Of a DNA stretch of 64,000 bases, positions 41,532 through 50,826 are shown in pieces. Source of the DNA: Streptomyces sp. ICC1 (GTDB taxonomy: Bacteria > Actinomycetota > Actinomycetes > Streptomycetales > Streptomycetaceae); assembly GCF_003287935.1 (NCBI RefSeq), contig NZ_CP030287.1, positions 1,860,001 to 1,924,000 on the forward strand, written 5' to 3'. A program made the translations under genes and the position numbers. Positions within the stretch are counted from its first letter, which is position 1. Each line of letters opens with the position of its first letter. The notes under the pieces were generated by a model that saw only the letters and a list, made by a program, of their open reading frames with translations, had not been told where the DNA came from and made no database searches.

Positions 41532-42854
41532 ATGGGTACGTACACGAGGGGCCAGGACGGCGCTGCGGACGAGGGCGAGCGGCTGGGCCCGGACGAGCTG
41601 GCCGCGCTGCAGCTGACGCGGCTGCGCGCGACCTTGCACCGGGCGTACGAGCGGGTGCCCTTCTACCGGCAGGCCTTCGAGAAGGCGGGCCTGCATCCCG
41701 ACGACTGCCGCTCCCTCTCCGATCTCGCCCTCTTTCCGTTCACCACCAAGGCGGACCTGCGCGACCAGTACCCCTTCGGGATGTTCGCCGTGCCGCGCTC
41801 CGAGGTGCGCCGGATCCACGCGTCCAGCGGCACCACGGGCCGGCCGACGGTCGTCGGGTACACCGAGGGGGACCTGTCCACCTGGGCGGATGTCGTCGCC
41901 CGCTCGATCCGGGCGGCGGGCGGCAGGCCGGGCCAGATGGTCCACGTCGCGTACGGGTACGGGCTGTTCACCGGCGGACTGGGCGCGCACTACGGCGCGG
42001 AGCGCCTGGGATGCACGGTCGTGCCCGCGTCGGGCGGGATGACGGACCGCCAGGTCCGGCTGATCCAGGACTTCCGGCCGGAGGTCATCATGGTCACCCC
42101 GTCCTACATGCTGACCCTGCTGGACGAGATGGAGCGCCAGGGCCTGGACCCCCGCGCCACCTCCCTGCGCACGGGGATCTTCGGCGCCGAGCCGTGGACG
42201 GAGGAGATGCGCCGCGAGATCGAGGAGCGGCTCGACATCGACGCGGTCGACATTTACGGCCTGTCGGAGGTGATGGGCCCGGGCGTCGCACAGGAGTTCG
42301 CCGAGACCAAGGACGGCCTGCACATCTGGGAGGACCACTTCTATCCGGAGGTCGTCGACCCCCTGACGGGCGCCGTGCTGCCGGAGGGAGAGGCCGGGGA
42401 GCTGGTCTTCACCTCGCTCACCAAGGAGGCGATGCCGGTCATCCGCTACCGCACCCGGGATCTGACCCGGCTGCTGCCGGGCACCGCCCGGCCGGCGTTC
42501 CGCCGGATGGAGAAGATAACGGGCCGCAGTGACGACATGATCATCCTGCGCGGGGTGAACCTCTACCCCACGCAGATCGAGGAGGTCCTCCTGCGCATAC
42601 CGGCCCTGGCCCCCCACTTCCAGCTCCGGCTGACCCGGGAGGGCCGGCTGGACGCCCTGACCGTACGGGTGGAGGCGCGGCGGGAGAGCGATGCCGGTCA
42701 GCGGGAGGCCGCGGCGGCCGCCGTGGTCCGGGCGGTCAAGGAGGGCGTCGGAGTCTCGGTCGCGGTGGAGGTGGTGGACCCGGAGACCCTGGAGCGGTCG
42801 GTCGGCAAGATCAAGCGCGTGAGGGACCTCCGGGACACACCGCCGGGGGCCTGA
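41532..42854 (+). CDS. paaK: Phenylacetate-CoA ligase (PaaK-type)
   Basis: The 440-residue protein has the usual PaaK length and marks: YERVPFYRQAF, FPFTTKADLRDQYPFG, the P-loop ASSGTTGRPTVVGYT, YGLSEVMGPGV, YRTRDLTRLLPG and GRSDDMIILRGVNLYPTQIEE. It converts phenylacetate (or a related aryl acid) to its CoA ester at the expense of ATP. ATG 41532 begins after a G-rich stretch (GGGGTGGGCGG); the longer frame from 41496 would start inside the operator. No paaABCDE epoxidase genes are near, so it acts alone here or feeds a pathway elsewhere. Confidence 0.9.
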   Translation: MGTYTRGQDGAADEGERLGPDELAALQLTRLRATLHRAYERVPFYRQAFEKAGLHPDDCRSLSDLALFPFTTKADLRDQYPFGMFAVPRSEVRRIHASSGTTGRPTVVGYTEGDLSTWADVVARSIRAAGGRPGQMVHVAYGYGLFTGGLGAHYGAERLGCTVVPASGGMTDRQVRLIQDFRPEVIMVTPSYMLTLLDEMERQGLDPRATSLRTGIFGAEPWTEEMRREIEERLDIDAVDIYGLSEVMGPGVAQEFAETKDGLHIWEDHFYPEVVDPLTGAVLPEGEAGELVFTSLTKEAMPVIRYRTRDLTRLLPGTARPAFRRMEKITGRSDDMIILRGVNLYPTQIEEVLLRIPALAPHFQLRLTREGRLDALTVRVEARRESDAGQREAAAAAVVRAVKEGVGVSVAVEVVDPETLERSVGKIKRVRDLRDTPPGA

Positions 42855-42953
42855 GCCGCGCGGCCCCCGGATCCGGCCCCGGATCCACCCCTTCGGGCCC
42901 ACTTCGGGGGGCCACCCGGGAAGGCGCGGGCCGGTCCGGGTAGGGAAAGGGGC

Positions 42954-43775
42954 GTGACCTCGATCTTCCGGCAGCTCCACGACCGGCTCCAGGCCTCCCA
43001 GGCCGGGCTGGCCTGGAGCCGTGGCCGGGAGATGGAGCTGATGCACCGGGCGATGGGCTTCGCCGCCCTCGGCTTCCTGACCTTGGTACCGCTGCTGGTC
43101 GTCGTCGCGGCCGCCGCGCCCGGCAGCGGCTCGGGCTTCGGCCGCTGGCTGGGCCAGGCCCTCGGGGTGACGGCGTACTCCCGGGAGCGCGTGGAGATGC
43201 TGTTCGGGGCCGCGGACCTCGCGCTGGAGCGGACCACCGCGTTCGGCCTGGCCGCGCTGGCCGTCTTCGGCCTGACCTTCGGCTCCGCCGTGCAGACCGG
43301 GTACGAGAAGGTCTGGGACCTGCCGACGGCCCGCTGGCACACCATGTGGCGGCACGTGGTGTGGCTCGCCCTGCTGTGCTGCTACCTCGCGCTGCTGGTC
43401 ACCATCCCCGCCCCCTCGAACGACGCCGTCGGCACCGTCCTGGGCACCACGGGCGACGTCATCGGCACCTGCCTGTTCTTCTGGACCTCGCAACGGCTCC
43501 TGCTCGGCGGCCGGGTCCGCTGGCGCGCCCTCCTCCCGGGCGCCGCCGCCACCAGCGTCGGGCTCCTCGGGCTGCGGGTGTTCTCGCAGCTGGTGTTCTC
43601 CCCGCTGATCGCCTCCAACGCCGTGACGTACGGCCCCTTCGGCACCCTGCTGGTCGTCCAGTCCTGGCTGGTCGGCGTCGGCTTCGTGGTCTACGGCGGC
43701 GCCCTCGTCGGCCGCCTCGTCCACGAGCACCTCGTCCTGCGCAGCCTCCAAGGCGGCGAGCTCCTCACGGAGTAG
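42954..43775 (+). CDS. YihY/BrkB-type inner membrane protein
   Basis: The 273-residue protein has six predicted membrane segments (GFAALGFLTLVPLLVVVAAA, TTAFGLAALAVFGLTFG, VVWLALLCCYLALLVTI, VIGTCLFFWT, LLPGAAATSVGLLGL, LLVVQSWLVGVGFVVYGGAL). The pattern is that of the family once called ribonuclease BN; the membrane members are not nucleases and their role is unsettled. Start is GTG 42954. It converges with a broken acyl-CoA-ligase gene. Confidence 0.75.
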   Translation: MTSIFRQLHDRLQASQAGLAWSRGREMELMHRAMGFAALGFLTLVPLLVVVAAAAPGSGSGFGRWLGQALGVTAYSRERVEMLFGAADLALERTTAFGLAALAVFGLTFGSAVQTGYEKVWDLPTARWHTMWRHVVWLALLCCYLALLVTIPAPSNDAVGTVLGTTGDVIGTCLFFWTSQRLLLGGRVRWRALLPGAAATSVGLLGLRVFSQLVFSPLIASNAVTYGPFGTLLVVQSWLVGVGFVVYGGALVGRLVHEHLVLRSLQGGELLTE

Positions 43776-43784
43776 GGGCGCCGG

Positions 43785-45071
43785 TCAGGCCGGATCAGAG
43801 AAGCGGTCGCGGAGGGCACGCTTGAGGATCTTGCCGCTCGCGTTGCGGGGCAGCGAGTCCACGAACAGGACGCGCTTGGGGGCCTTGAAGTGCGCCAGCC
43901 TCTCGCGGGCGTGGGCGACCAGCTCCGCCTCCGTGACCCCGTCCCGCGGGACCACCACCGCCGTGACCGCCTCGATCCACCGCTCGTCGGGCAGGCCGAC
44001 CACCGCCGCCTCGGCCACGCCCGGGTGGGTGTACAGCACGTCCTCGACCTGCCGGGAGGCGACGAGCACGCCGCCCGAGTTGATGACGTCCTTGACCCGG
44101 TCCACCACCGTGAAGTACCCCTGCGCGTCCCGCACCGCCAGGTCCCCGGAGCGGAACCAGCCGTCCCGGAACGCCTGCTTCGTGGCCTCCGCGTCGTTCC
44201 AGTAACCCCGGCAGAGCTGCGGGGAGCGGTAGACCACCTCGCCGGGGGTGCCGTCCGGCACGTCCGCCCCGTCCTCGTCGACGACCCGCGTCTCCACGTG
44301 GTTCGCCAGCGCGATCCACACCGTCGGCGGGGCGAACAGGCTGTCCGGCTCCCCCGCCCCGACGAGGTCGAAGATCTCGGTGGCGACCGGCGCGTCCACG
44401 ATCGTGTTGCGGGCGCCCACCGCCAGGTACGGCAGCAGGAAGACGTGCATCTGCGCCGAGTGGTACAGCGGCAGGGAGTGGACGGGCAGGTCCCCCGCCG
44501 CCAGGTCCAGGGCCTCGATCGCGCTCTCGTACTCGTGGCAGAGCGCCTCGTGGGTCATCATCGCGCCCTTGGGCAGGGCGGTCGTCCCGGACGTGTACAG
44601 CAGCTGGGCCAGCCCGGAGGGGTCCCCGGTCCGGGCGAAGGGCGCGGGTTCGGCCAGCTCCTCGAGGAAGGAGCCGGGGGCGTCGCGCAGCGGTCGCACG
44701 GGGAACCCGTCGGGGATCCGCCCGGCCAGGTCCGGGTCCGCGAGGACCAGCGAACCCGCGCAGTTCTCCAGGATGTACGCGAGGTCCTCGCCGGAGAGGT
44801 TCTGGTTGACCGGGACGTGCGTCAGCCCGGCCCGCGCTCAGGCGAGGAAGGCCGGGAGATAGGCGTCGCTGTTGTGCGCGAAGGTCGCGACCCGGTCCCC
44901 CTCGGCCAGCCCGTACCGCTCGCGCAGCACGGCCGCGCCCGTGGAGACGGCCGCGTCCAGCTCCGCGTAGGTCCAGCTCCGCTGCCGGTAGCGGACGGCC
45001 ACCCGGTCCGGGACGCGCCGCGCGCTGTCGTGGACCAGTCCGTCGACCGTGTTCTTGCGCACTGGCGTCAT
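43785..45071 (-). pseudogene. Acyl-CoA ligase gene with in-frame stop and internal deletion
   Basis: The frame starts MTPVRKNTVDGLVHDSARRV and reads normally to YLPAFLA, where TGA (44840-44838) interrupts before ARAGLTHVPVNQNL in the same frame, at a place where relatives often carry Cys. Further on, PPTVWIALANH joins directly to VETRVVDEDG near 44297, so the ~75 residues that normally hold the YGxTE motif and acyl pocket are gone in frame. The P-loop LLYTSGTTALPKGA and C-terminal GKILKRALRD remain. Two independent lesions argue for a true pseudogene, not a sequencing fault. Confidence 0.85.
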
Positions 45072-45163
45072 ACCGGGATCCTCGTCTCCCGGTGCGCACG
45101 GGGTCAATGACCGCAGCGCCCCGGATGCCGGACCGCTCCACCAGGGGATACCAAACGGCATGT

Positions 45164-45176
45164 TGACAGGGGGTCA
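45164..45176. promoter_or_regulatory. TGAC-N5-GTCA palindrome upstream of the broken ligase gene
   Basis: TGACAGGGGGTCA lies 93 bases upstream of the ligase pseudogene start. It shares the inner form of the longer palindromes at 38607-38623 and 51977-51993 but lacks their TCT/AGA outer bases. The rest of 45072-45304 is an unremarkable divergent promoter region. Confidence 0.38.
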
Positions 45177-45304
45177 GTCGGCCTGCGTGAGTGTGGTTGC
45201 ACAGAAGCACCGCCGGCACCGAGAGCGCCGCCGGCCCCGCCCACCCGCACGGGCAACCGCACCCGCACGGGCGATTTCGCCCGCGCGCAGGCTACTTGGG
45301 AGAC

Positions 45305-47812
45305 ATGTTGCGCTTACTCCGCGGACACCGTCGCACCCGCCCGCTCCTCCGCCGCGTCGCCCTCATCGGCGCCACCCTGCTGGCCGCCACCGCCGCGCTG
45401 CCCGAGGCCGCCGCCCGGGAACAGGGCTCCGGCCCGTCCGGCTCCGGCCCCTCCGGCGGCGGTCTGTCCGCCGTCATCCGCTACACCGAGAACGGCATCC
45501 CCCACATCCTGGCCCAGGACTACGCCCACCTCGGATTCGGCACCGGCTGGGCGCAGGCCGCTGACCAGGTCTGCGTGCTCGCCGACGGCTTCCTGACCGT
45601 GTCCGGCGAGCGTTCGCGCTGGTTCGGCGCGGACGCCGCACCCGACGGCTCGCTCTCCTCCGCCGTCGGGAACCTCTCCAGCGACCTGTACTTCAAGGGC
45701 GTCCGCGATTCCGGCGCCGTGGAGGAGCTGCTCGCCGCGCCCGCGCCGGCCGGTCCGGGCAAGGACGTCAAGGAGCTCATGCGCGGGTGGGCCGCCGGCT
45801 ACAACGCCTGGCTCGCCCAGAACAAGATCACCGATCCGGCCTGCAAGGGCGCCGGGTGGGTCCGCCCGGTCACCGTCACCGACGTCGCCGCCCGCGGCTT
45901 CGCCGTCTCGGTGCTCGGCGGCCAGGGCCGCGCCGTGGACGGCATCACCGCGGCGCAGCCCCCGGGCGGCGCGCAGCCCCCGGGCGCGGCCCCGGGCGCC
46001 GGTGCCCGCGCCGGCGCCGGTGCGGCCGGTCCGCCCGCCGGTGAGGTCGATCCGGCCGCCGCGGCGGAGGCGGCCCGGGAGTTCTTCGACACCACCCGCT
46101 ACGACATGGGTTCCAACGCGGTGGCCTTCGCCGGTTCCACCACCGCGAACGGCAGGGGCCTGCTGCTCGGGAACCCGCACTACCCCTGGCAGGGCGGCCG
46201 CCGTTTCTGGCAGTCGCAGCAGACCATCCCCGGCGAGCTGAACGTCTCGGGCGGCTCGCTGCTCGGCACCGCGGTGGTGAACATCGGCTTCAACGACAAG
46301 GTGGCCTGGAGCCACACCGTGGCCACCGGCACCCCCGTCAACCTGCACCAGCTGGTCCTCGACCCCGCCGACCCGACCGCGTACCTGGTGGACGGGAAGC
46401 CGGAGAAGATGATCCGGCGCCAGGTCAGCGTCCAGGTGTCCGCAGGCGCCCCGGTCACCCGTACGCAGTGGTGGACCCGCTACGGCCCGGTCGTCTCCGG
46501 TCTCGGCGGGAGCCTGCCGCTGCCCTGGACGGCGGCCACCGCCTACGCGCTGAACGACCCCAACGCGGCCAACCTGCGCGGCTCCGACACCGCGCTCGCC
46601 ATGGGCAAGGCCCGCTCCGTCGCCGGGATCCAGGACGCCCTGCGCCGCACCCAGGGCCTGCCGTGGGTCAACACCGTCGCCGCCGACTCGGCGGGCGGCA
46701 CCCTCTTCACCCAGTCCCAGGTGCTTCCCCGGATCACCGACGAGCTCGCCGCCCGCTGCTCGACCCCGCTCGGCAGGGCCACGTACCCGTCCTCGGGGCT
46801 GGCGGTCCTGGACGGCTCGCGGGCCGACTGCGCGCTCGGCTCGGACGCGGACGCCGTACAACCGGGGGTGTTCGGGCCGGCGAAGGCGCCGACGCTGCAG
46901 GGCGCCCCGTACGCGGAGAACTCCAACGACAGCGCCTGGCTGGCCAACGCGGATCAGCCGCTCACCGGGTACGAGCGGATCTGGGGCAACGTGGGCACCC
47001 CGCGCTCGCTGCGCACCCGCGGTGCGGTGGAGGACGTGTCCGCGATGGCCTCGCGCGGCGGACTGACCGTGGCGGACCTGCAGGAGCAGCAATTCGCGAA
47101 CCGGGCCCCGGCCGGTGACCTGGCGGCGGCGGACGCGGCGAAGGCGTGCGCGGCCCTTCCGGGCGGCAAGGCCACGGCCGGCGACGGCGCGGCCGTGGAC
47201 GTGTCGGCGGCGTGCGGGGTGCTGGCGGCCTGGGACCACACGGCCGACACCACCAGCCGCGGCGCACTGCTCTTCGACCGGTTCTGGCGCAAGCTGACCG
47301 CGGGCACGCCGGCCAAGGACCTGTGGCTGGTGCCGTTCTCGGCGGCCGATCCGGTCCGCACGCCCCGGACGCTCAACCAGGCGGCTCCCGGGATCGGCCG
47401 GGCGCTCGCCGACACGGTCGCGGAGCTGAAGGCGGCGGGCATCGCGCTGGACGCCCCGCTCGGCGACCACCAGTTCGTGGTGCGCGGCGGGCGGAAACTG
47501 CCGGTCGGCGGCGGCACCGAGGCCCTCGGCGTCTGGAACAAGATCGAGGCGCCGTGGAACGCGGCGGCCGGCGGCTATCCGGAGGTCCTGCACGGCTCGA
47601 GCCACATCCAGGCGGTCGGCTGGGACGGCGGCCGCTGCCCGGTGGCGCGCACGCTGCTGACGTACGGCCAGTCCTCGAATCCGAACTCCGCCCACTACGC
47701 CGACCAGACCCGGCTCTTCTCGCAGGAGCGCTGGGTGAAGGCCCGGTTCTGCGAGTGGGACATCCTCACCTCGCCGCAGCTGAAGGTGGTCTGGCCGCGC
47801 GAGCGGCGCTGA
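45305..47812 (+). CDS. Penicillin-acylase-type Ntn hydrolase (aculeacin A/AHL acylase-like), secreted
   Basis: The 835-residue precursor begins with a basic n-region and hydrophobic core (RRVALIGATLLAATAALPEAA), so it is exported. It then follows the S45 peptidase plan: alpha chain with YTENGIPHILAQDYAHLGFG, a linker rich in Gly/Ala/Pro (about residues 225-255), and beta chain starting at the candidate nucleophile Ser270 (DMGSNAVAF) exposed by self-cleavage. LLLGNPHYPWQG and FNDKVAWSHTVATG are typical. It removes acyl chains from amides such as acyl-homoserine lactones, echinocandins or penicillins. GGGAG lies just before ATG 45305. Confidence 0.9.
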   Translation: MLRLLRGHRRTRPLLRRVALIGATLLAATAALPEAAAREQGSGPSGSGPSGGGLSAVIRYTENGIPHILAQDYAHLGFGTGWAQAADQVCVLADGFLTVSGERSRWFGADAAPDGSLSSAVGNLSSDLYFKGVRDSGAVEELLAAPAPAGPGKDVKELMRGWAAGYNAWLAQNKITDPACKGAGWVRPVTVTDVAARGFAVSVLGGQGRAVDGITAAQPPGGAQPPGAAPGAGARAGAGAAGPPAGEVDPAAAAEAAREFFDTTRYDMGSNAVAFAGSTTANGRGLLLGNPHYPWQGGRRFWQSQQTIPGELNVSGGSLLGTAVVNIGFNDKVAWSHTVATGTPVNLHQLVLDPADPTAYLVDGKPEKMIRRQVSVQVSAGAPVTRTQWWTRYGPVVSGLGGSLPLPWTAATAYALNDPNAANLRGSDTALAMGKARSVAGIQDALRRTQGLPWVNTVAADSAGGTLFTQSQVLPRITDELAARCSTPLGRATYPSSGLAVLDGSRADCALGSDADAVQPGVFGPAKAPTLQGAPYAENSNDSAWLANADQPLTGYERIWGNVGTPRSLRTRGAVEDVSAMASRGGLTVADLQEQQFANRAPAGDLAAADAAKACAALPGGKATAGDGAAVDVSAACGVLAAWDHTADTTSRGALLFDRFWRKLTAGTPAKDLWLVPFSAADPVRTPRTLNQAAPGIGRALADTVAELKAAGIALDAPLGDHQFVVRGGRKLPVGGGTEALGVWNKIEAPWNAAAGGYPEVLHGSSHIQAVGWDGGRCPVARTLLTYGQSSNPNSAHYADQTRLFSQERWVKARFCEWDILTSPQLKVVWPRERR

Positions 47813-47838
47813 CGCCCCGGCGCCGGTACGGCCGCCGG

Positions 47839-47857
47839 CTCCCCGCCGTACGGGGAG
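47839..47857. terminator. Short hairpin between converging acylase and antiporter genes
   Basis: CTCCCCG and CGGGGAG pair around a 5-base loop in the 74-bp gap, and further GTACGGCC-type repeats surround it. Confidence 0.45.
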
Positions 47858-47886
47858 GGCCGACGGCCGTACGGGCCCGGACGCGC

Positions 47887-49026
47887 TCAGGGGCTGACGG
47901 CGAGGAAGAGGTAGGCCGCCAGCAGCACGAGGTGCACGCCGCCCTGGAGCAGCGTGGCGCGGCCGGGCACGATGGTGAGCGCGCTGACGACGACGGTCAG
48001 CGCGAGCAGCACCATGTGGACCGGGGCGAGGCCGAGCATCAGCGGCCCCGAGAGCCAGACCGAGGCGAGCGCGATGGCCGGGATGGTCAGGCCGATGCTG
48101 GCGATGGCGGAGCCGTAGGCCAGGTTGAGGCTGGTCTGCACGCGGTCGCGGCGGGCGGCGCGGACGGCGGCCAGGGTCTCGGGCGCCAGGACCAGCAGGG
48201 CGATGATCACACCGACGACGGCGTAGGGCAGGCCGAGGTCCGCGACACCCCGTTCGATGGTCGGGGAGACCGCCTTCGCGTTGCCGACGACCGCGACGAG
48301 CGCGACGAACAGCAGGCCGACGCTGATCAGGGCGGCGCGGGCGGTGGGCGGTTCGGCGTGCTCGTCATCCTCGCCGGCCGCCGCCGCGGCCGCGGCCTGC
48401 GCCGCCTCCTTGCGGATCCGCTTCGTGTCCACGGGCAGGAAGTAGTCGCGGTGGCGGACGGTCTGGACGGCGATGAAGAGGCCGTAGAGGGCGAGGGAGG
48501 CGCAGGCCGCGAAGGCCAGCTGGGCGGTGGAGAACTCGGGGCCGGGCTTGCTGGTGGTGAAGGTGGGCAGGACGAGGCTGAGTACGGCGAGCGTCGCGAC
48601 GGTGGCGAGGGCCGCGCCCGAACCCTCGGCGTTGAAGACGGCGACGCTGTTGCGCAGGGCCCCGACGAGCAGGGACAGGCCCACGATGCCGTTGCACGTG
48701 ATCATGACGGCGGCGAAGACGGTGTCGCGGGCGAGGGAGGAGGTCTTGTCCCCGCCGTCGGCCAGCAGGGTGACGATGAGGGCCACTTCGATGACGGTGA
48801 CGGCGACGGCGAGGACGAGGGAGCCGAAGGGTTCGCCGACCCGGTGCGCGACGACCTCGGCGTGGTGGACCGCCGCCAGCACGGCGCCGGCCAGGCAGAG
48901 CGCCACCAGGGCCACGGCGAGCGAGGGCAGATCGCGTCCCCAGCTGAAGGCGAGCGCGACGAGCGCCACCACGGGGACCACGACGGTCCAGTCGGTCAGG
49001 GGGGATCTGTGCGTTGCCGTACTCAT
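47887..49026 (-). CDS. chaA: Ca2+(Na+)/H+ antiporter, ChaA-like
   Basis: The 379-residue membrane protein has about eleven hydrophobic segments. HHAEVVAHRVGEPFGSLVLAVAVTVIEVALI and the second repeat LVLAPETLAAVRAARRDRVQTSLNLAYGSAIASIGLTIP (in parts) are the paired acidic alpha-repeat motifs of the cation/Ca2+ exchanger family, close to E. coli ChaA. A hydrophilic loop with an acidic stretch (GEDDEHAEPP) divides the halves. It exports Ca2+ or Na+ in exchange for protons. ATG 49026 is chosen; GTG 49065 would add 13 residues. Nothing is seen in 49027-49198 apart from GC-rich repeats near 49130-49195. Confidence 0.88.
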   Translation of the reverse strand: MSTATHRSPLTDWTVVVPVVALVALAFSWGRDLPSLAVALVALCLAGAVLAAVHHAEVVAHRVGEPFGSLVLAVAVTVIEVALIVTLLADGGDKTSSLARDTVFAAVMITCNGIVGLSLLVGALRNSVAVFNAEGSGAALATVATLAVLSLVLPTFTTSKPGPEFSTAQLAFAACASLALYGLFIAVQTVRHRDYFLPVDTKRIRKEAAQAAAAAAAGEDDEHAEPPTARAALISVGLLFVALVAVVGNAKAVSPTIERGVADLGLPYAVVGVIIALLVLAPETLAAVRAARRDRVQTSLNLAYGSAIASIGLTIPAIALASVWLSGPLMLGLAPVHMVLLALTVVVSALTIVPGRATLLQGGVHLVLLAAYLFLAVSP

Positions 49027-49198
49027 ATCAGCCAACTTGCCAGAACTGTTCCCCTTGTGCGTCACGACGACCGCTCACACGCCTCTGACGTGGCACTTCT
49101 CACGAAGCTCCGGGCGTGGCGGGACCGGCCGCCGGCGGGACCGGCCCCGGGGGGTCGGCCCCGGGAGGCCGGCCCGGCGCGAAGGCCGGCCCCGGCGC

Positions 49199-50809
49199 TC
49201 ACATCGCGCGCTCGTGCCCCTCCCAGTACGGCTCGCGCAGCCGGCGCTTGTACAGCTTGCCGTTGGGGTCGCGCGGCATCGTCTCGATGAAGTCCACGGT
49301 CTTGGGCCGCTTGTACCCGGCCAGTTGGCGCTCGCAGTGGTTCAGGATCTCCGCCGCCAGCGCGTCGCTCGCCGCGAAGCCCTCGGCGGGCTCGATGACC
49401 GCCTTGACCTCCTCGCCCCAGGTGGGGTGCGGGATGCCGAAGGCGGCGGCGTCGGCGACCGCCGGATGGGTGAGGAGGGCCGATTCGATCTCGGCCGGGT
49501 AGATGTTCACCCCGCCCGAGATGATCATGTCGATCTTGCGGTCGCGGAGGAAGAGGTAGCCCTCCTCGTCCATCAGGCCGAGGTCGCCGACGGTGAAGAA
49601 GTCGCCGATGCGGTTCTTCTTCGTCTTCCCCTCGTCCTTGTGGTAGCTGAAGCCGCCGGTGTTCATCTTGATGTAGACGGTGCCGAGTTCGCCGGCGGGC
49701 AGCCGCTCGCCGTCGTCGTCGAAGATGGCCAGTTCACTGATCGGCCAGGCCTTGCCCACGGTTCCCGGCCTCTTCAGCCAGTCCTCGGCCGTCGCGAAGG
49801 CCCCGCCGCCCTCGCTCGCCGCGTAGTACTCCTCCACGCACCCGCCCCACCAGTCGATCATCGCCCGCTTGACGTGGTCCGGGCAGGGCGCGGCGCCGTG
49901 GATGGCATGCCGCATCGAGGAGACGTCGTACGAGTCCTTCGTGTCCTGCGGGAGCGCGAGGAGCCGGTGGAACTGCGTCGGGACCATGTGGGTGTGCGTG
50001 CACGCGTGCTCGTCGATCAGGCGGAGCATCTCCTCGGCGGTCCACTTGTCCATCAGGACCAGCGGGTGCCCGATGTGCAGGGCGGCGGCCGCGAACTGCA
50101 GGACGGCCGTGTGGTAGAGCGGCGAGCAGACGAGGTGGACGTTGTCGTCGAAGGCGCGGATCCCGAAGATGCCGAGGAAGCCCCCGAGGTACGTCTCCTC
50201 CGGGAGCTTGCCCGGCAGCGGGCGGCGGATGCCGCGCGGCCGGCCGGTGGTGCCGGAGGTGTAGTTCATGACCCAGCCGAGCGTGCGGTCCCCGGGGGCG
50301 GTGACCGGCTGCCCGTCGAGCAGCTCGCCGTACGAACGGAAGCCCGCGACGGCTCCGACCGCGTAGCGGTGGCTCGCGGGCAGGCCCGCCTCGTCGGCCG
50401 CGGCGGTGGCGGCGTCGGCGAACCGCTCGTGGGCGATGAGGACCTTGGCTCCGGAGTCGGAGACGATCCAGGCGATCTCGGGGCCGACGAGGTGGTGGTT
50501 GACCGGGACGAGGTAGAACCCGGCCTGGGACGCGGCGAGGTAGGCGGTGAGGAACTCGACGCTGTTGGGGAGGACGACCGCGAAGACGTCCCCCTTCTCC
50601 AGGCCCGCGGCGCGCAGTCCGTGGACGAGCCGGTTGACGTCGGCGTGCAGCCGGTCCGCGGTCCACTCCTCGCCCTCGGGGGTGACCAGGACGGTGCGGT
50701 CGGGGTCGGCGGCGGCCTGCGCCCAGAAGCCGTTGGGCGGCTGCGCGGTGGCCGCCGTGGCCGCGGCGGGCGCGGTCGGCGCGGGCTGCTTGTTCGGTGA
50801 GTCGGTCAT
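49199..50809 (-). CDS. Acyl-CoA ligase (FadD family)
   Basis: The 536-residue ANL ligase has the P-loop NYTSGTTGRPRGIRRP, CSPLYHTAVLQFAA, the A5 region EYYAASEGG, LRDRKIDMIISGGVNIYPAEIES and terminal Lys in PNGKLYKRRLR. The Ala/Thr-rich first 25 residues are variable. Substrate is unknown; it is not close to FadD3, FadD17 or FadD19 from memory. It is the second gene of an operon with a nitronate-monooxygenase-like protein (17-bp gap), whose promoter carries the TCTGA-N7-TCAGA palindrome shared with the fadD19-like gene. Confidence 0.87.
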   Translation of the reverse strand: MTDSPNKQPAPTAPAAATAATAQPPNGFWAQAAADPDRTVLVTPEGEEWTADRLHADVNRLVHGLRAAGLEKGDVFAVVLPNSVEFLTAYLAASQAGFYLVPVNHHLVGPEIAWIVSDSGAKVLIAHERFADAATAAADEAGLPASHRYAVGAVAGFRSYGELLDGQPVTAPGDRTLGWVMNYTSGTTGRPRGIRRPLPGKLPEETYLGGFLGIFGIRAFDDNVHLVCSPLYHTAVLQFAAAALHIGHPLVLMDKWTAEEMLRLIDEHACTHTHMVPTQFHRLLALPQDTKDSYDVSSMRHAIHGAAPCPDHVKRAMIDWWGGCVEEYYAASEGGGAFATAEDWLKRPGTVGKAWPISELAIFDDDGERLPAGELGTVYIKMNTGGFSYHKDEGKTKKNRIGDFFTVGDLGLMDEEGYLFLRDRKIDMIISGGVNIYPAEIESALLTHPAVADAAAFGIPHPTWGEEVKAVIEPAEGFAASDALAAEILNHCERQLAGYKRPKTVDFIETMPRDPNGKLYKRRLREPYWEGHERAM

Positions 50810-50826
50810 GTCGCTGCTCACGCCTC

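Noticed and set aside
44838..44840. In-frame TGA in the acyl-CoA ligase read as selenocysteine
   Set aside because: The gene also has a ~75-residue deletion, the position is not an active-site Cys, and no SECIS-like hairpin was evident after the codon. Ordinary decay explains it.
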